64,000 nt of DNA from the NCBI RefSeq assembly GCF_000147715.2, contig NC_017934.1, positions 2,728,001-2,792,000 on the forward strand, in the 5' to 3' direction. Origin of the DNA: Mesotoga prima MesG1.Ag.4.2 (GTDB taxonomy: Bacteria; Thermotogota; Thermotogae; Petrotogales; Kosmotogaceae). Positions 18,235 through 27,279 of the stretch are shown here, piece by piece; within the stretch, counting starts at the first letter, position 1, and every line of letters starts with the position of its first letter. The translations under genes were made by a program, and so were the position numbers. The notes below the pieces were generated by a model, which was not told the origin of the DNA, searched no databases, and worked only from the letters and a program-made list of their open reading frames with translations.

Positions 18235-18693
18235 TTCAGATTCCTCCTTGACCTGACAGATAAGCCGAACCAGTTAAGCATCAGGACGTCAATTCTAACG
18301 CAGGCAGACCCAACCGAATCTCGTTCAAAATGAAGAGACTCGTCAATCTGCTTTACATATAAATTTTAACACTAATTAATATTTTATTATCATTCTCTAC
18401 TGTGATGTTTTTACTTCAAAAGTTGTACTTCACATAACATTAGTTTTCGCGAGTCTCGAATCCTACTATTCTTAATGCTGATCAAGGTTTTTTGTTTTTC
18501 GAGTTAGATGTGACTCTGAAAATGTAGAAACCTACACATACATATAGTTTCGATACATTGTGTTGTAGAATGATTATGAGACTCATTCTCAACAAGCAAA
18601 TGTTTGTTCGACTTTCTTTTCTGATCCGTGATCTATTTATTGTTGCTGCAGCTGTATGAAAGGAAAAAGGCTGCAGAATTCGAGGGATCCGCT
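18235..18693. other. AT-rich non-coding stretch upstream of the sensor kinase
   Basis: About 460 bases with AT-rich segments around 18360-18400 and 18540-18600. It holds the divergent promoter area between the small Cys-rich gene (minus) and the sensor kinase (plus). I could not settle on a specific promoter or operator. Confidence 0.5.
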
Positions 18694-20556
18694 ATGGAGC
18701 AATGTATTCTTGATATCAAAGAACTTAGTAGCAATGACACGGGCAATGTCAATCTCAAGGAGATCAATCTGGAAGTCAACTCTTCTGAAGTTCACGCCCT
18801 TGTTGGAGAGTATGGTGCCGGAAAGGAGCTTGTTGTTAATGTTCTCACCGGAGCTGAAAAGAAGATTTCCGGAAGAGTGTTTTTTGATGGAATAGATGTC
18901 ACGAACAAAATCAAGATCGGAGGTTCGACGGACATCATGTTCCTCCTCGAAGAACCTATGGTTGCAGAGGGTTTAACCGTGGCAGAGAACATGTACATGT
19001 TGAGAAGTCATTCCAATGTTATCAAGCTGATTAACCATTCGAAGATAAACCACACTGTGAAAGAACTCATCGCAAGATTCGACCTTGGCATTTCAGAGAA
19101 GACTCACGTGTATAAGCTTTCGACCGAGGAGAAAAAGCTTATAGAGCTTCTGAGGCTATGTATTTATGAGCCTCGGTTGGTGGTTCTGTACGAACCTACT
19201 GCCAATTTAAGTTCCAAGTCACAGGATCTTCTTCTTAGAATACTCACCGAACTGAAGGAAAAGGGAACGGGAATACTCTATGTCACAAACAAGTGGGACG
19301 AGGCAATGAAATACTCCGACAGAATAAGTGTTCTATCCGAAGGGGTGCTTTGTGGAACTCTAAGCTCCGAAGAAGCGAAAGACAAGCCGGAGAAACTTCT
19401 AAGACTCATACTCGGATGGAAAAAATCAGATTCGATAAAACGAGAGACCGAGGAAATAGAAACAGAGGACATTATCGACGCCGTTTTGAGGGCGGCCGAG
19501 TATCTTACTTCTAATTACGAGATTAATGATGTCTTGAAAATGCTTGAAAACTACACATGCAAAATTATGGAGTCCGACTCCTGTTATGTGTACCTGGTCG
19601 ATGAAAAGACCAGAACGATTATGGACACAATAAAACACAAAGAGACTGAGTTAGTTGAAGCCGCCCTTAATGACGAAGTTGTAATGAGAATAATGGACAA
19701 CAAGAAGCTCTTTGTTTCAAATTTCGATGATGTGCTTTTTGAAAAGCTCTTTAAGAGCATTCGAAATACCGAGACAATTGTTTGTGACCCAGTCTCAGTA
19801 AGATCTCACCACACCGCCTTGTTTCAGGTAGGCTATCGTAAATTCTATGAGCCAACTGAAAAGCAGAAAAAGATATTTCATACGCTTTCGAGGCAGGTCG
19901 CCCTTGCAATAGACAATACCAGGCTTATGGGGAGTTCGGTGTTGCTTCAGGAAAGCCACCACAGGATAAAGAATAATCTTCAGACCATTGTAAGTCTTAT
20001 AAATATCCAGAAGAGGAGTTTGGATAGAAAGACAGGCAGCGAAGTCGAGGATCTTCTGGACAATGTTGTTTCCAGGGTGAAAAGTATCGCCGCCGTTCAT
20101 GATCTTCTTTCTCACGACGAGCTTGGTAGAAGTATAATAAACCTGAAGAGTCTCGTAGATACTATTGTGCGTTTCAACATAGTAGATGGTACTCTTCAGG
20201 TAAGGAAAGATCTCGATGACATCTTTATTCCATACGACAAAGCAAGCGGGATCTCGCTGACGATAAGCGAATTGATAAACAACTGCGTGAAACACGCTTT
20301 CAAAGATTTAGAGAACGGTTTAATATCGATTTCCTGCAAGAGCTTTGACGATAATGTGGAAATAATCGTCGAGGATAATGGTACGGGATTTCCCAATAGA
20401 TCCTTCTCCGAAAAAGACGAAAAACTGGGGCTTTCTCTAGCGAGATCTATCGTTGAAAATCAGTTCGACGGTACTCTTGAAATCTCCTCGGAAAAAGGAG
20501 CAAGAGTAAAGATCCTGATTCCAAAAGAGAGCCTTTTGCTAACGAGAGGCTCATAA
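18694..20556 (+). CDS. Sensor histidine kinase with degenerate sugar-type ABC ATPase domain, GAF domain and HisKA_2 kinase core
   Basis: The product has about 620 residues and three parts. Residues 1-245 follow the N-terminal nucleotide-binding domain of RbsA-type sugar ATPases. Every catalytic motif is changed: Walker A is GEYGAGKELV (S/T lost), the signature is KLSTEEKKLIEL instead of LSGGQ, and Walker B is LVVLYEPTANL (D to Y). Next comes a GAF-like domain (about 265-405, DSCYVYLVDEKTRT). Last is an EutW/HisKA_2-type core: phosphoacceptor ESHHRIKNNLQTI, then ELINNCVKHAF and VEDNGTGFP of the ATPase. No membrane segment is present. The start is ATG 18694 with GAGGGA upstream. It pairs with the ANTAR regulator next door. 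The ABC part may bind sugar permeases. Confidence 0.88.
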   Translation: MEQCILDIKELSSNDTGNVNLKEINLEVNSSEVHALVGEYGAGKELVVNVLTGAEKKISGRVFFDGIDVTNKIKIGGSTDIMFLLEEPMVAEGLTVAENMYMLRSHSNVIKLINHSKINHTVKELIARFDLGISEKTHVYKLSTEEKKLIELLRLCIYEPRLVVLYEPTANLSSKSQDLLLRILTELKEKGTGILYVTNKWDEAMKYSDRISVLSEGVLCGTLSSEEAKDKPEKLLRLILGWKKSDSIKRETEEIETEDIIDAVLRAAEYLTSNYEINDVLKMLENYTCKIMESDSCYVYLVDEKTRTIMDTIKHKETELVEAALNDEVVMRIMDNKKLFVSNFDDVLFEKLFKSIRNTETIVCDPVSVRSHHTALFQVGYRKFYEPTEKQKKIFHTLSRQVALAIDNTRLMGSSVLLQESHHRIKNNLQTIVSLINIQKRSLDRKTGSEVEDLLDNVVSRVKSIAAVHDLLSHDELGRSIINLKSLVDTIVRFNIVDGTLQVRKDLDDIFIPYDKASGISLTISELINNCVKHAFKDLENGLISISCKSFDDNVEIIVEDNGTGFPNRSFSEKDEKLGLSLARSIVENQFDGTLEISSEKGARVKILIPKESLLLTRGS

Positions 20557-20608
20557 AAGAATATTAGCAATTATGCGCTAAACCTAGCCGAAAGGGGAGT
20601 CAGTTCCT

Positions 20609-21202
20609 ATGGATAATTCTTTAAACATACTAATCGCAGAAGACGAGTACATAGTCCTTAGAGGGCTCAAAGAAACACTGACTGATCTCGGTCACAATGT
20701 TATAGGAGAGGCTATGGATGGCGAAACCTTCGTAAAACTAGCGCTTGAAAAGGATCCGGATTTACTGATCGTAGATATTAACCTTCCAGCGCTTAGCGGA
20801 ATTGAAGCGATTGAGAGAATAGGAAAAGTAAAACTCGTACCCTCGATAATCGTTACTGGTTACAGCAGCGAAGAGACCGTCAAGCGGGCGAACTCTGCAG
20901 GGGTCTTTAACTATCTCGTCAAACCCGTTGATGAGAAGGAACTCAAGCCCGCCATAGAGATTGCGATGGGCCGTTTTAAGGAGTTTGTGCTTCTTAAGAA
21001 GGAACTCCAAGAGCAGGGAGAGGCTCTAGAGGCAAGAAAACTCATAGAAAGGGCAAAGGGGATTTTGATGGACCGCAATGGGATCAAGGAATCAGAGGCG
21101 ATGAAGTTGCTCCAGAAGATTAGTAGAGATAAGAATCTGAAGCTTGTTGTTGTTGCAAGGGAAATCATAGAAGCAGACAATACTCTGCATTACGGTATGT
21201 AG
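20609..21202 (+). CDS. Response regulator with receiver and ANTAR RNA-binding domain
   Basis: A 197-residue regulator. The receiver domain (residues 1-120) has the acidic AEDE pocket, the phosphoacceptor aspartate in LLIVDINLP, a threonine in IVTGYS and a lysine in LVKPVD. After a coiled-coil linker (LLKKELQEQGEALEAR) comes an ANTAR domain (LIERAKGILMDRNGIKESEA onward), as in EutV and AmiR. ANTAR proteins bind paired hairpins in nascent RNA and block terminators. It lies 52 bases after the kinase gene with GGGGAG before ATG 20609, and directly before a leader that has such paired hairpins. Confidence 0.93.
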   Translation: MDNSLNILIAEDEYIVLRGLKETLTDLGHNVIGEAMDGETFVKLALEKDPDLLIVDINLPALSGIEAIERIGKVKLVPSIIVTGYSSEETVKRANSAGVFNYLVKPVDEKELKPAIEIAMGRFKEFVLLKKELQEQGEALEARKLIERAKGILMDRNGIKESEAMKLLQKISRDKNLKLVVVAREIIEADNTLHYGM

Positions 21203-21367
21203 GTCCGTAGTTCCAGCTGTACAGAATTCGCGAACGCTTGAGCTTTTTTCTCATAATCGTTATTAATACGTCTTAAATAGGATAGAAATCATCACACGGG
21301 ACTTTGCTAAACGCATCGTTTTGTGCATAATTGTTAAGTGAATATATGAAAAGTGAATATACTTAAA

Positions 21368-21446
21368 AGCAATGCTTATGATTGGTGTTGCTGAGTAAGG
21401 AAATATAAAGGTTATGGGTGCCTGACTAGTTGCAGGCACCTTTTTT
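21368..21446 (+). promoter_or_regulatory. Leader RNA with two hairpins and an overlapping intrinsic terminator (candidate ANTAR target)
   Basis: P1 has a 9-bp stem 21368-21376 / 21384-21392 (several G-U pairs) with loop UAUGAUU. After a 16-base linker, P2 has a 4-bp stem 21409-21412 / 21420-21423 with loop UAUGGGU. Both close with a U-G pair. The terminator is GGTGCCTG 21417-21424 / CAGGCACC 21433-21440 followed by six T. P2 and the terminator share 21417-21423, so they exclude each other. Known ANTAR sites have six-base loops with A1 and G4. Here AUGGGU fits that rule after one extra unpaired base, while AUGAUU has A at position 4. Confidence 0.68.
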
Positions 21447-21533
21447 GTTTTGGAGTTCCATGCATTAAGTTTCTGAAAAATAGATTTCTGTTCACCGTGT
21501 GAGCAAAAAATCTGAGAATGGAGGAGAGAGATT

Positions 21534-22172
21534 ATGGCAGTGGTTGACGTAAAACTGGAAAAACTAAGTGAAGTAAGTATGAGAGATTTCAGCACCTTTG
21601 GCAGAATCATCGGTAGAGATGAAGACACGGAAGAAGGTAAGTATGAGTTGCATCCTGTGGACGCAAAACCCGCAGTCGAAAACAGCATGATCAAGGCATA
21701 CTGGGATCTAATTCCTTTCAAGGACAACAAAGAAGACCGCTTTTCGATGGGTATGCTCTTTGTCTACCCTAAGCCAATAGGTGAGGTTCTAAACTGGACT
21801 GAGGTTCATTACGAAACTTACGAATTCTTTTTCCCTCTGGGTGGAAAGCAGTTCATCTTTGTTCTTGCTCCGAAGTCGAAGATCCCCGAAGCGGAGAAGA
21901 CCAGAGCCTTCCTCATTGGACCGAATGAAGGCGTTCTTTTGAACAAAGGAACATGGCACTACCCGCCTTTCGCAATTGACGGCCCTACCCCTGTTTTAAT
22001 GCCTCGCTTTGGAAAACTTGGAGAAGTCACCGGCGACGTAACTGAGGCCTATGGAAAGAAGTGGGAGACTCCTGTTGGAAACCGCTATTTCAAAGGACAA
22101 TTGCACGCTTTGAAAACCGATTACTATGGCGAAGGTTACGGAGGCGAATACAAGATAAGAATCATTCTTTGA
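21534..22172 (+). CDS. Ureidoglycolate lyase (AllA)-family cupin protein
   Basis: A 212-residue product resembling the AllA/ureidoglycolate hydrolase family: YEFFFPLGGKQFIFVLAP, the RAFLIGPNEGVLLNKGTWHY segment and a PFAIDGPTPVLM strand. The family includes true ureidoglycolate lyase and many members acting on sugar-acid-like compounds. No purine or allantoin genes are nearby. As the first gene behind the hairpin leader and before a sugar transporter with DhaKL, it more likely acts on a breakdown product of the imported compound. GGAGGAGAG precedes ATG 21534. Confidence 0.78.
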   Translation: MAVVDVKLEKLSEVSMRDFSTFGRIIGRDEDTEEGKYELHPVDAKPAVENSMIKAYWDLIPFKDNKEDRFSMGMLFVYPKPIGEVLNWTEVHYETYEFFFPLGGKQFIFVLAPKSKIPEAEKTRAFLIGPNEGVLLNKGTWHYPPFAIDGPTPVLMPRFGKLGEVTGDVTEAYGKKWETPVGNRYFKGQLHALKTDYYGEGYGGEYKIRIIL

Positions 22173-22268
22173 TTCGTTTGTTTGAAGGGAGGTTGACACA
22201 AAGAAAAAAGCTGTTCGTGTAAATGTTTTGATCTATGAGAGTACTTCTTTTGAAGGAGGATAAGACAG

Positions 22269-23621
22269 GTGAAAAAGCTCAGTGTTCTGTTAATTGCTCT
22301 TATTGCTTTGTTTGGTGTTACTGCACTTTCAACGGAAACAATGGTATGCACTTATGCACAGATGGCGAACGACTTCTTCCTTACTTTTGACAAAGGCGCA
22401 AGGGAGGCTGTCGAGGCTCTTGGAAACATGTACATAGCAGCCAGCGACGACAGGAGCCCCGAAAAGTTCCTGTTCCAAATCGAGTCCTTCGCTGCCGCCG
22501 GTGTCAAGATGATATTCGGTTACTCACCAACAATCGAATCCGTTATTCAGGCATCGAACTTCGTCAACAGAGAGAAAGTCTATTACGCGAATATCCTAGA
22601 GATAGCCGACTGGTGGACACCACTAGACGCTGGTCCATACTACGGTCAGTTCATTGGACCTGACGCTTATGTCGATGGTTATCTAGGCGGTCTGGAAATG
22701 GGCAGACTTCTCAATGGAGAGGGCGAGACCTGTGTTCTCTGGGGATTCCCCGGCTCCAAAGCAGGTAACGACAGAGTTAGAGGCTACAAAGCAGCTCTTA
22801 TGGAGAACTTCCCGAATATCACTGTTATCGGAGAGGAATATGCAGACTTCATAAGAGACAAGGGCTACTCTGTTACCAAAGACTGGATCGCAAAGTTCGG
22901 TGACAGGATAGACGGAATATTTGGCGCAAATACCAGCATGAATGTTGGTGCGGCAATTGCCTGTGAAGAGGCCGGACTGGACCACGTTTTCCAGGTCACA
23001 ACCGATGCTAACAAGTCCAACCTCGTCGATATCAAGGATGGAAGTCTCGACGTTGTCGCTGGAATTTACGGATTCTGGATGGCTGGAAGACATGCCGTTA
23101 CTGTATACGACATGAAGAACGGCTGGAAACCGACCGTTCCTGAAACGATGATGTCAACAATGCAGACCTTCATTACCCCTGAAAACGTTGACTGGTACAT
23201 CGAGACTTTCGGAAAGGACGCTCCATATGACTACGACTGGAAGAAGATGTCAAGAACGCTTCATCCAGACGACTGGGATCCACAGGGACTTCTAGTTCCC
23301 ATATACCCCGAGAGATTTACCAACTGGATTTACCTTGACAAGCCCAGAGGTTACGAAGTTCCCAAGGAATACAAGGAAGCTATGGAATCCGGTCTTTACC
23401 AGGAGATCTACGAGCTTTACCTTGAAAAGTTCACAGCCGCGTGGGTCGTACCTCCATTCGAGAGCTCCCCATACAACTACGTATTTGTTGCAAACAACCT
23501 GGAAGAAGGTCTCAGAGCAGATATCGTAAAGAGAATGGAAAACGATGTGCTTGTTCATGAAGTTATTGACGTTCCCTACCGCTTCGACATTCCAGATTTT
23601 GGAGAAGGATGTAATAACTAA
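22269..23621 (+). CDS. Sugar ABC transporter substrate-binding protein (Peripla_BP_4 type)
   Basis: A 450-residue protein with a signal peptide (MKKLSVLLIALIALFGVTAL) and a ribose/autoinducer-2-binding-like two-lobe core (FLTFDKGAREAVEALGN, VIQASNF, GSKAGNDRVRGYKAALMENF, GIFGANTSMNVGAAIACEEAG). It is about 100 residues longer than usual, with a Trp/Tyr/Pro-rich C-terminal extension (YDYDWKKMSRTLHPDDWD and beyond). The start is GTG 22269 behind GAAGGAGGA. It is followed by two permeases and the double ATPase, a complete CUT2-type transporter. The ligand is unknown; kinase subunits in the operon suggest a short keto-sugar or precursor. Confidence 0.92.
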   Translation: MKKLSVLLIALIALFGVTALSTETMVCTYAQMANDFFLTFDKGAREAVEALGNMYIAASDDRSPEKFLFQIESFAAAGVKMIFGYSPTIESVIQASNFVNREKVYYANILEIADWWTPLDAGPYYGQFIGPDAYVDGYLGGLEMGRLLNGEGETCVLWGFPGSKAGNDRVRGYKAALMENFPNITVIGEEYADFIRDKGYSVTKDWIAKFGDRIDGIFGANTSMNVGAAIACEEAGLDHVFQVTTDANKSNLVDIKDGSLDVVAGIYGFWMAGRHAVTVYDMKNGWKPTVPETMMSTMQTFITPENVDWYIETFGKDAPYDYDWKKMSRTLHPDDWDPQGLLVPIYPERFTNWIYLDKPRGYEVPKEYKEAMESGLYQEIYELYLEKFTAAWVVPPFESSPYNYVFVANNLEEGLRADIVKRMENDVLVHEVIDVPYRFDIPDFGEGCNN

Positions 23622-23706
23622 GCACCGTATGAATCTTAAAAAACACTTTTGAATGCTGGAGTAGACTGTTCCAGCGACGGGGGATCAGTCTACTCTTTCT
23701 GGAAGG

Positions 23707-24690
23707 ATGAGGAATTTGGCTCTCAAAAATCTCTTTAAAAAAGGACTAAAAGCAGAGAACCTTATTGAAGTACTTCCCTACTTGTTGCTTGTTGGAATCT
23801 TTGTGGTTTTCGCAATCTTATATCCGCCATTCTCAAGAATAAGGAATATCACAGGTATTCTGACAGTCTCGAGCGTCTTCCTTCTGGTTGCCGCCGGAGA
23901 GACTTTTCCCATACTCATGGGAAGCATAGATCTCTCTGTGGGCGCCATGCTTTCATCCTGTGCGATTGTTGCCGCTTACTTCTTTCCTCAGGGTGGATTA
24001 GGGATGATAGTTCTTGCGATAGTCGTAGGATTCCTTTCGGGACTGATTAACGGTCTACTGGTGGTACTTCTGAAACTTCCGTCTTTCATCGTTACACTGG
24101 CGATGATGTATGTCTATGTGGGAATAGCTACTGGTCTAACAAATGGTTATAACATATCCATTAGAAACAGGGACTTTGCCTGGATTTCGACGGGACAGAT
24201 GATCGAAGGCATTCCAAATGTCATTATTTGGGCCTTCATTGTATTTGCAGTTTTCGTATTCATAAGCAGGAAGACAGTAGTGGGAAGATACATTTTGGCA
24301 ATAGGAAGCAACGAAGAGTCCGTGAAGAAAATGGGAATCAATACAAATAAATATAGGATAATCGCGTTCACATTCTCCGGGTTATTGGTCGGTATTGCCT
24401 CTGTTTTACTTTCTTCTTATCTAGGAATGGCACCAGCAAGACTTGGAGACAAGTACCTCTTCAATACGCTAATAGCCGTGGTCGTTGGTGGGACTTCCAT
24501 CATGGGAGGTTCTGGTGGTTTATTGAAGACACTCATAGGGGTTCTTCTCATCAGTATGTTCGATAATGGAATGAGTCTAATTGGAAGTACATCGAATGTC
24601 CAAAACATTGCAAAAGGCATACTGCTAATCGCAGCCATTTCACTCGTAATGCTTCCTCATCGACGCGGAAGATTACTTCTTACCAAGTAG
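23707..24690 (+). CDS. Sugar ABC transporter permease (RbsC type), first
   Basis: A 327-residue polytopic protein with eight or more hydrophobic segments. The RbsC/BPD_transp_2 pattern is clear: LMGSIDLSVGAMLSSCAIV, then FIVTLAMMYVYVGIATGLTNG, GRYILAIGSNEESVKKMGIN (the coupling region that contacts the ATPase), and GGTSIMGGSGG. It forms a heterodimer with the second permease 12 bases downstream. These membrane proteins are the natural partners of ABC domains and so possible docking sites for the ABC-like domain of the upstream sensor kinase. Confidence 0.93.
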   Translation: MRNLALKNLFKKGLKAENLIEVLPYLLLVGIFVVFAILYPPFSRIRNITGILTVSSVFLLVAAGETFPILMGSIDLSVGAMLSSCAIVAAYFFPQGGLGMIVLAIVVGFLSGLINGLLVVLLKLPSFIVTLAMMYVYVGIATGLTNGYNISIRNRDFAWISTGQMIEGIPNVIIWAFIVFAVFVFISRKTVVGRYILAIGSNEESVKKMGINTNKYRIIAFTFSGLLVGIASVLLSSYLGMAPARLGDKYLFNTLIAVVVGGTSIMGGSGGLLKTLIGVLLISMFDNGMSLIGSTSNVQNIAKGILLIAAISLVMLPHRRGRLLLTK

Positions 24691-24702
24691 GCAGGGAGGT
24701 GG

Positions 24703-25665
24703 ATGATGATGGATAATCGAAACAGGAAGCGAAAGTTCCCACTTTCAAAGCTGTGGACTCCCTTACTACTTGTGGTTTTGTTCTTGATATTCGGTTTGCA
24801 GTATCCAACATTCTTGTCTGCAAAGAACTTCAACAACTTGCTCGTACAGATGGCCATTCTGCTGATTGCATCGATGGGTATGTCTATGGTCGTTCTGATG
24901 GGAAGTATTGACGTATCAGTCGGAGCGACGATAACGATTACTGCCGTGGCATCCGCAATGGCTAGCTCTGCGCTAGGTGGCGCATCGATTATTGTGGGGA
25001 TGATAGTAGGGGCTCTGGTAGGTCTGATAAACGGTTTTCTGGCTACTTTCCTGAAAATCCCGACGTTTCTATCCACTATCGCCATGATGGGAATCTTAAA
25101 TGGAACTGCAGTTTTGATGCTAAAAGGGTCTCCTTACAACGTCAGTTCTGAATCCTTTCTCGCAGTTGCAAGGGGAAGTTTTCTAGACGGCATATCAAAC
25201 CTGATCACCATACCTATCATTGTGGTGCTTATAACACTTTTGATAACCAAGAAAACAGTGCTTGGCAGAATGATTTACGCCATCGGCAACAACGAGTACG
25301 TATGCCAGTATTCAGGGATCAGCGTTGTAAAGATTCAGACTTTTGTATTTATGATTCATGGTTCGCTCGTAGGACTAGCCGGGGCACTTGACGCATCTAT
25401 GCTTGAAGCTGCATGCCCTTATACTGGTGATACTTATACCTTGCCCGTAATAGCAATCGTTGTCATGGGCGGCATTCCTCTTAGCGGAGGTCGAGGAGGA
25501 CCAATCGGCACAGTTCTCGGAGCGATGCTGGTTACCGTTCTGATAAGCGGCCTGAATTTCATGGGTGTAACGCCTGAATTCAGGAACGTTGCAATGGGTG
25601 CTCTGATAATTGCCGGTGCGCTTATGTCCAATGTTGGAAGACCGAAGATGATCACCGTTAAGTGA
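24703..25665 (+). CDS. Sugar ABC transporter permease (RbsC type), second
   Basis: A 320-residue membrane protein of the same family as its upstream neighbour: LMGSIDVSVGATITITAVAS, FLSTIAMMGILNGTAVLML, GRMIYAIGNNEYVCQYSGI as the ATPase-contact region, GGIPLSGGRGG near the end. Three ATG codons in a row at 24703, 24706 and 24709 follow GGGAGGTGG; the second or third has better spacing. Two different permeases suggest a heterodimeric channel. Confidence 0.93.
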   Translation: MMMDNRNRKRKFPLSKLWTPLLLVVLFLIFGLQYPTFLSAKNFNNLLVQMAILLIASMGMSMVVLMGSIDVSVGATITITAVASAMASSALGGASIIVGMIVGALVGLINGFLATFLKIPTFLSTIAMMGILNGTAVLMLKGSPYNVSSESFLAVARGSFLDGISNLITIPIIVVLITLLITKKTVLGRMIYAIGNNEYVCQYSGISVVKIQTFVFMIHGSLVGLAGALDASMLEAACPYTGDTYTLPVIAIVVMGGIPLSGGRGGPIGTVLGAMLVTVLISGLNFMGVTPEFRNVAMGALIIAGALMSNVGRPKMITVK

Positions 25666-25710
25666 TCTTCGATTCAAAAAGGTGATACTGAGAATGCGAG
25701 GTTTATCTTT

Positions 25711-27255
25711 ATGGATGAAAAAGTAAAAGAAAATAGCAAAATCCTCTTTGAGATCAAGGGAATCGATAGAAACTATCCTGGTGTGCAGGCACTGAAAGAT
25801 GTTACCTTCAAGATCAATAAGAACGACGTTATTGGATTCGCCGGTGAAAATGGGGCGGGAAAGTCAACTCTGCTAAAGCTTATAGCGGGAGTTGAACCAC
25901 CCGATAAAGGAGAGATGTTTCTGGAAGGAAAAAAGTATGCTCCTCAAAGCTTCAGAGAGGCTAACATACTTGGAGTTTCGATGGTCTTCCAGGAGCAGAA
26001 CCTTGTCCAAAGCCTGACTGTTTACGAAAATCTCTTTCTTTCACACGAGAAGAGATTCCAGGTGGCCGGTACTTTGAAGAAGAGGCAGATGATCTCCGAA
26101 GCGAAACGTTATCTGGAGAGTTTTGGGCTCGATATCGACCCAAGAAAAGAAGTCTCCCAATACTCATTTCACGAGCGTCAGATGCTTGAGATCATCAGGG
26201 CATTTGTCATAGCAGACATGTACAAGATCGAGACCCCTCTAATACTTCTTGATGAACCAACTGCTGCGCTCCCAGAAAAGGAAAGAGAGATTCTTCTCGA
26301 CAGAATTAAGAGTTTTTCAAACAAGGCAACATTCATATTTGTCTCACACCGTCTTTCAGAACTGATGAATGCCTGTAACAGGATTCTAATTCTCAAAGAT
26401 GGGCAGCTGGTTGGAGAAGTTGATCCCGAGGTCTCGGAAGAGAGAGAGATCCACCCGCTTATGGTAGGAAGAGAGTTAAGTGCCGACACCTACAGAGTTG
26501 AAGATCAAAAGGAATTCAATGGGGATGAGGATCCCGTCTTGAGGGTGAGAAATCTTTCCAAGAAGGGCCTTTATGACTCTGTTTCTCTGGAAGTCCGTCG
26601 TGGGGAGATCCTTGGAATAGGTGGACTGATTGGCTCTGGAAAGAAGTTCCTGGGCGAGACCCTTTTTGGGGTGGGAGAGCCAACAGAAGGAGAAATCATT
26701 ATAGATGGCCATTCCGTGTCTAAAGCCACGATAAGAAATATGACCAAGCTAAGAGTCGGGTATGTTCCTTCCGAAAGGAAGGAAAACGGAATAATCGGCT
26801 TGTCAACGGTCGCAGAAAATCTTACGATTACAAGACTTGGTGAGTTCAGCAGTCGCCTGGGCTTTATAAACAACAGGCAAGAATCCAAATTGATCAAAGA
26901 GGGAATAGAGAAGTTCCGAATTAAGGCAACTAGCGAAGATCTGTGCTTTTCGTTGAGTGGAGGAAACCAACAAAAAATCGTACTGACCAAATGGATTATG
27001 AAGAATCTCGATATTCTGATTCTCGACAATCCCACCAGAGGCATAGACATCGGAGCAAAAGAGGAAATATACACCTTCATAAGAGAAGCGGCAAATAAGA
27101 ACCTTGCCATCATCTTAATAACAGACGACTTGCTCGAACTCATAGGATTGAGCAACAGGATAGTAATTATGAAAGATGGAAACATTTCGCTTATCGTAGA
27201 TGCCGATAAGAGGCGGAAACCAACCGAGCAAGAACTAGTAAGAGATATGGTATAA
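25711..27255 (+). CDS. Sugar ABC transporter ATP-binding protein, two ABC domains (RbsA/MglA type)
   Basis: A 514-residue protein with tandem nucleotide-binding domains. Domain 1 has Walker A GENGAGKS, a relaxed signature (YSFHERQMLEI) and Walker B LILLDEPTAALP. Domain 2 has an altered Walker A (GLIGSGKKF), an intact signature LSGGNQQKIVLTKW and Walker B ILILDNPTRGID. Asymmetry of this kind is normal in the RbsA family. It energises import by the two upstream permeases. Its first domain is the closest kind of relative, by eye, of the degenerate ABC domain in the sensor kinase at 18694. Confidence 0.94.
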   Translation: MDEKVKENSKILFEIKGIDRNYPGVQALKDVTFKINKNDVIGFAGENGAGKSTLLKLIAGVEPPDKGEMFLEGKKYAPQSFREANILGVSMVFQEQNLVQSLTVYENLFLSHEKRFQVAGTLKKRQMISEAKRYLESFGLDIDPRKEVSQYSFHERQMLEIIRAFVIADMYKIETPLILLDEPTAALPEKEREILLDRIKSFSNKATFIFVSHRLSELMNACNRILILKDGQLVGEVDPEVSEEREIHPLMVGRELSADTYRVEDQKEFNGDEDPVLRVRNLSKKGLYDSVSLEVRRGEILGIGGLIGSGKKFLGETLFGVGEPTEGEIIIDGHSVSKATIRNMTKLRVGYVPSERKENGIIGLSTVAENLTITRLGEFSSRLGFINNRQESKLIKEGIEKFRIKATSEDLCFSLSGGNQQKIVLTKWIMKNLDILILDNPTRGIDIGAKEEIYTFIREAANKNLAIILITDDLLELIGLSNRIVIMKDGNISLIVDADKRRKPTEQELVRDMV

Positions 27256-27279
27256 GAATAGCTGAGGTGGTGTAGAGAG

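Noticed and set aside
18670-18690. Adjacent EcoRI- and BamHI-like words (GAATTC, GGATCC) before the kinase start, possible cloning scar
   Set aside because: Both words occur elsewhere by chance, and the flanking sequence is continuous with an ordinary ribosome site and coding frame.
21263-21730. A 155-residue minus-strand frame antisense to the leader and the AllA-like gene
   Set aside because: No ribosome site, low-complexity Ser/Ile-rich product, and it covers the terminator and promoter area of the plus operon.
21534-22172. Assignment of the operon to allantoin/ureide breakdown because of the AllA-like gene
   Set aside because: No other purine or ureide gene is near, and all partner genes are for sugar transport and phosphorylation.
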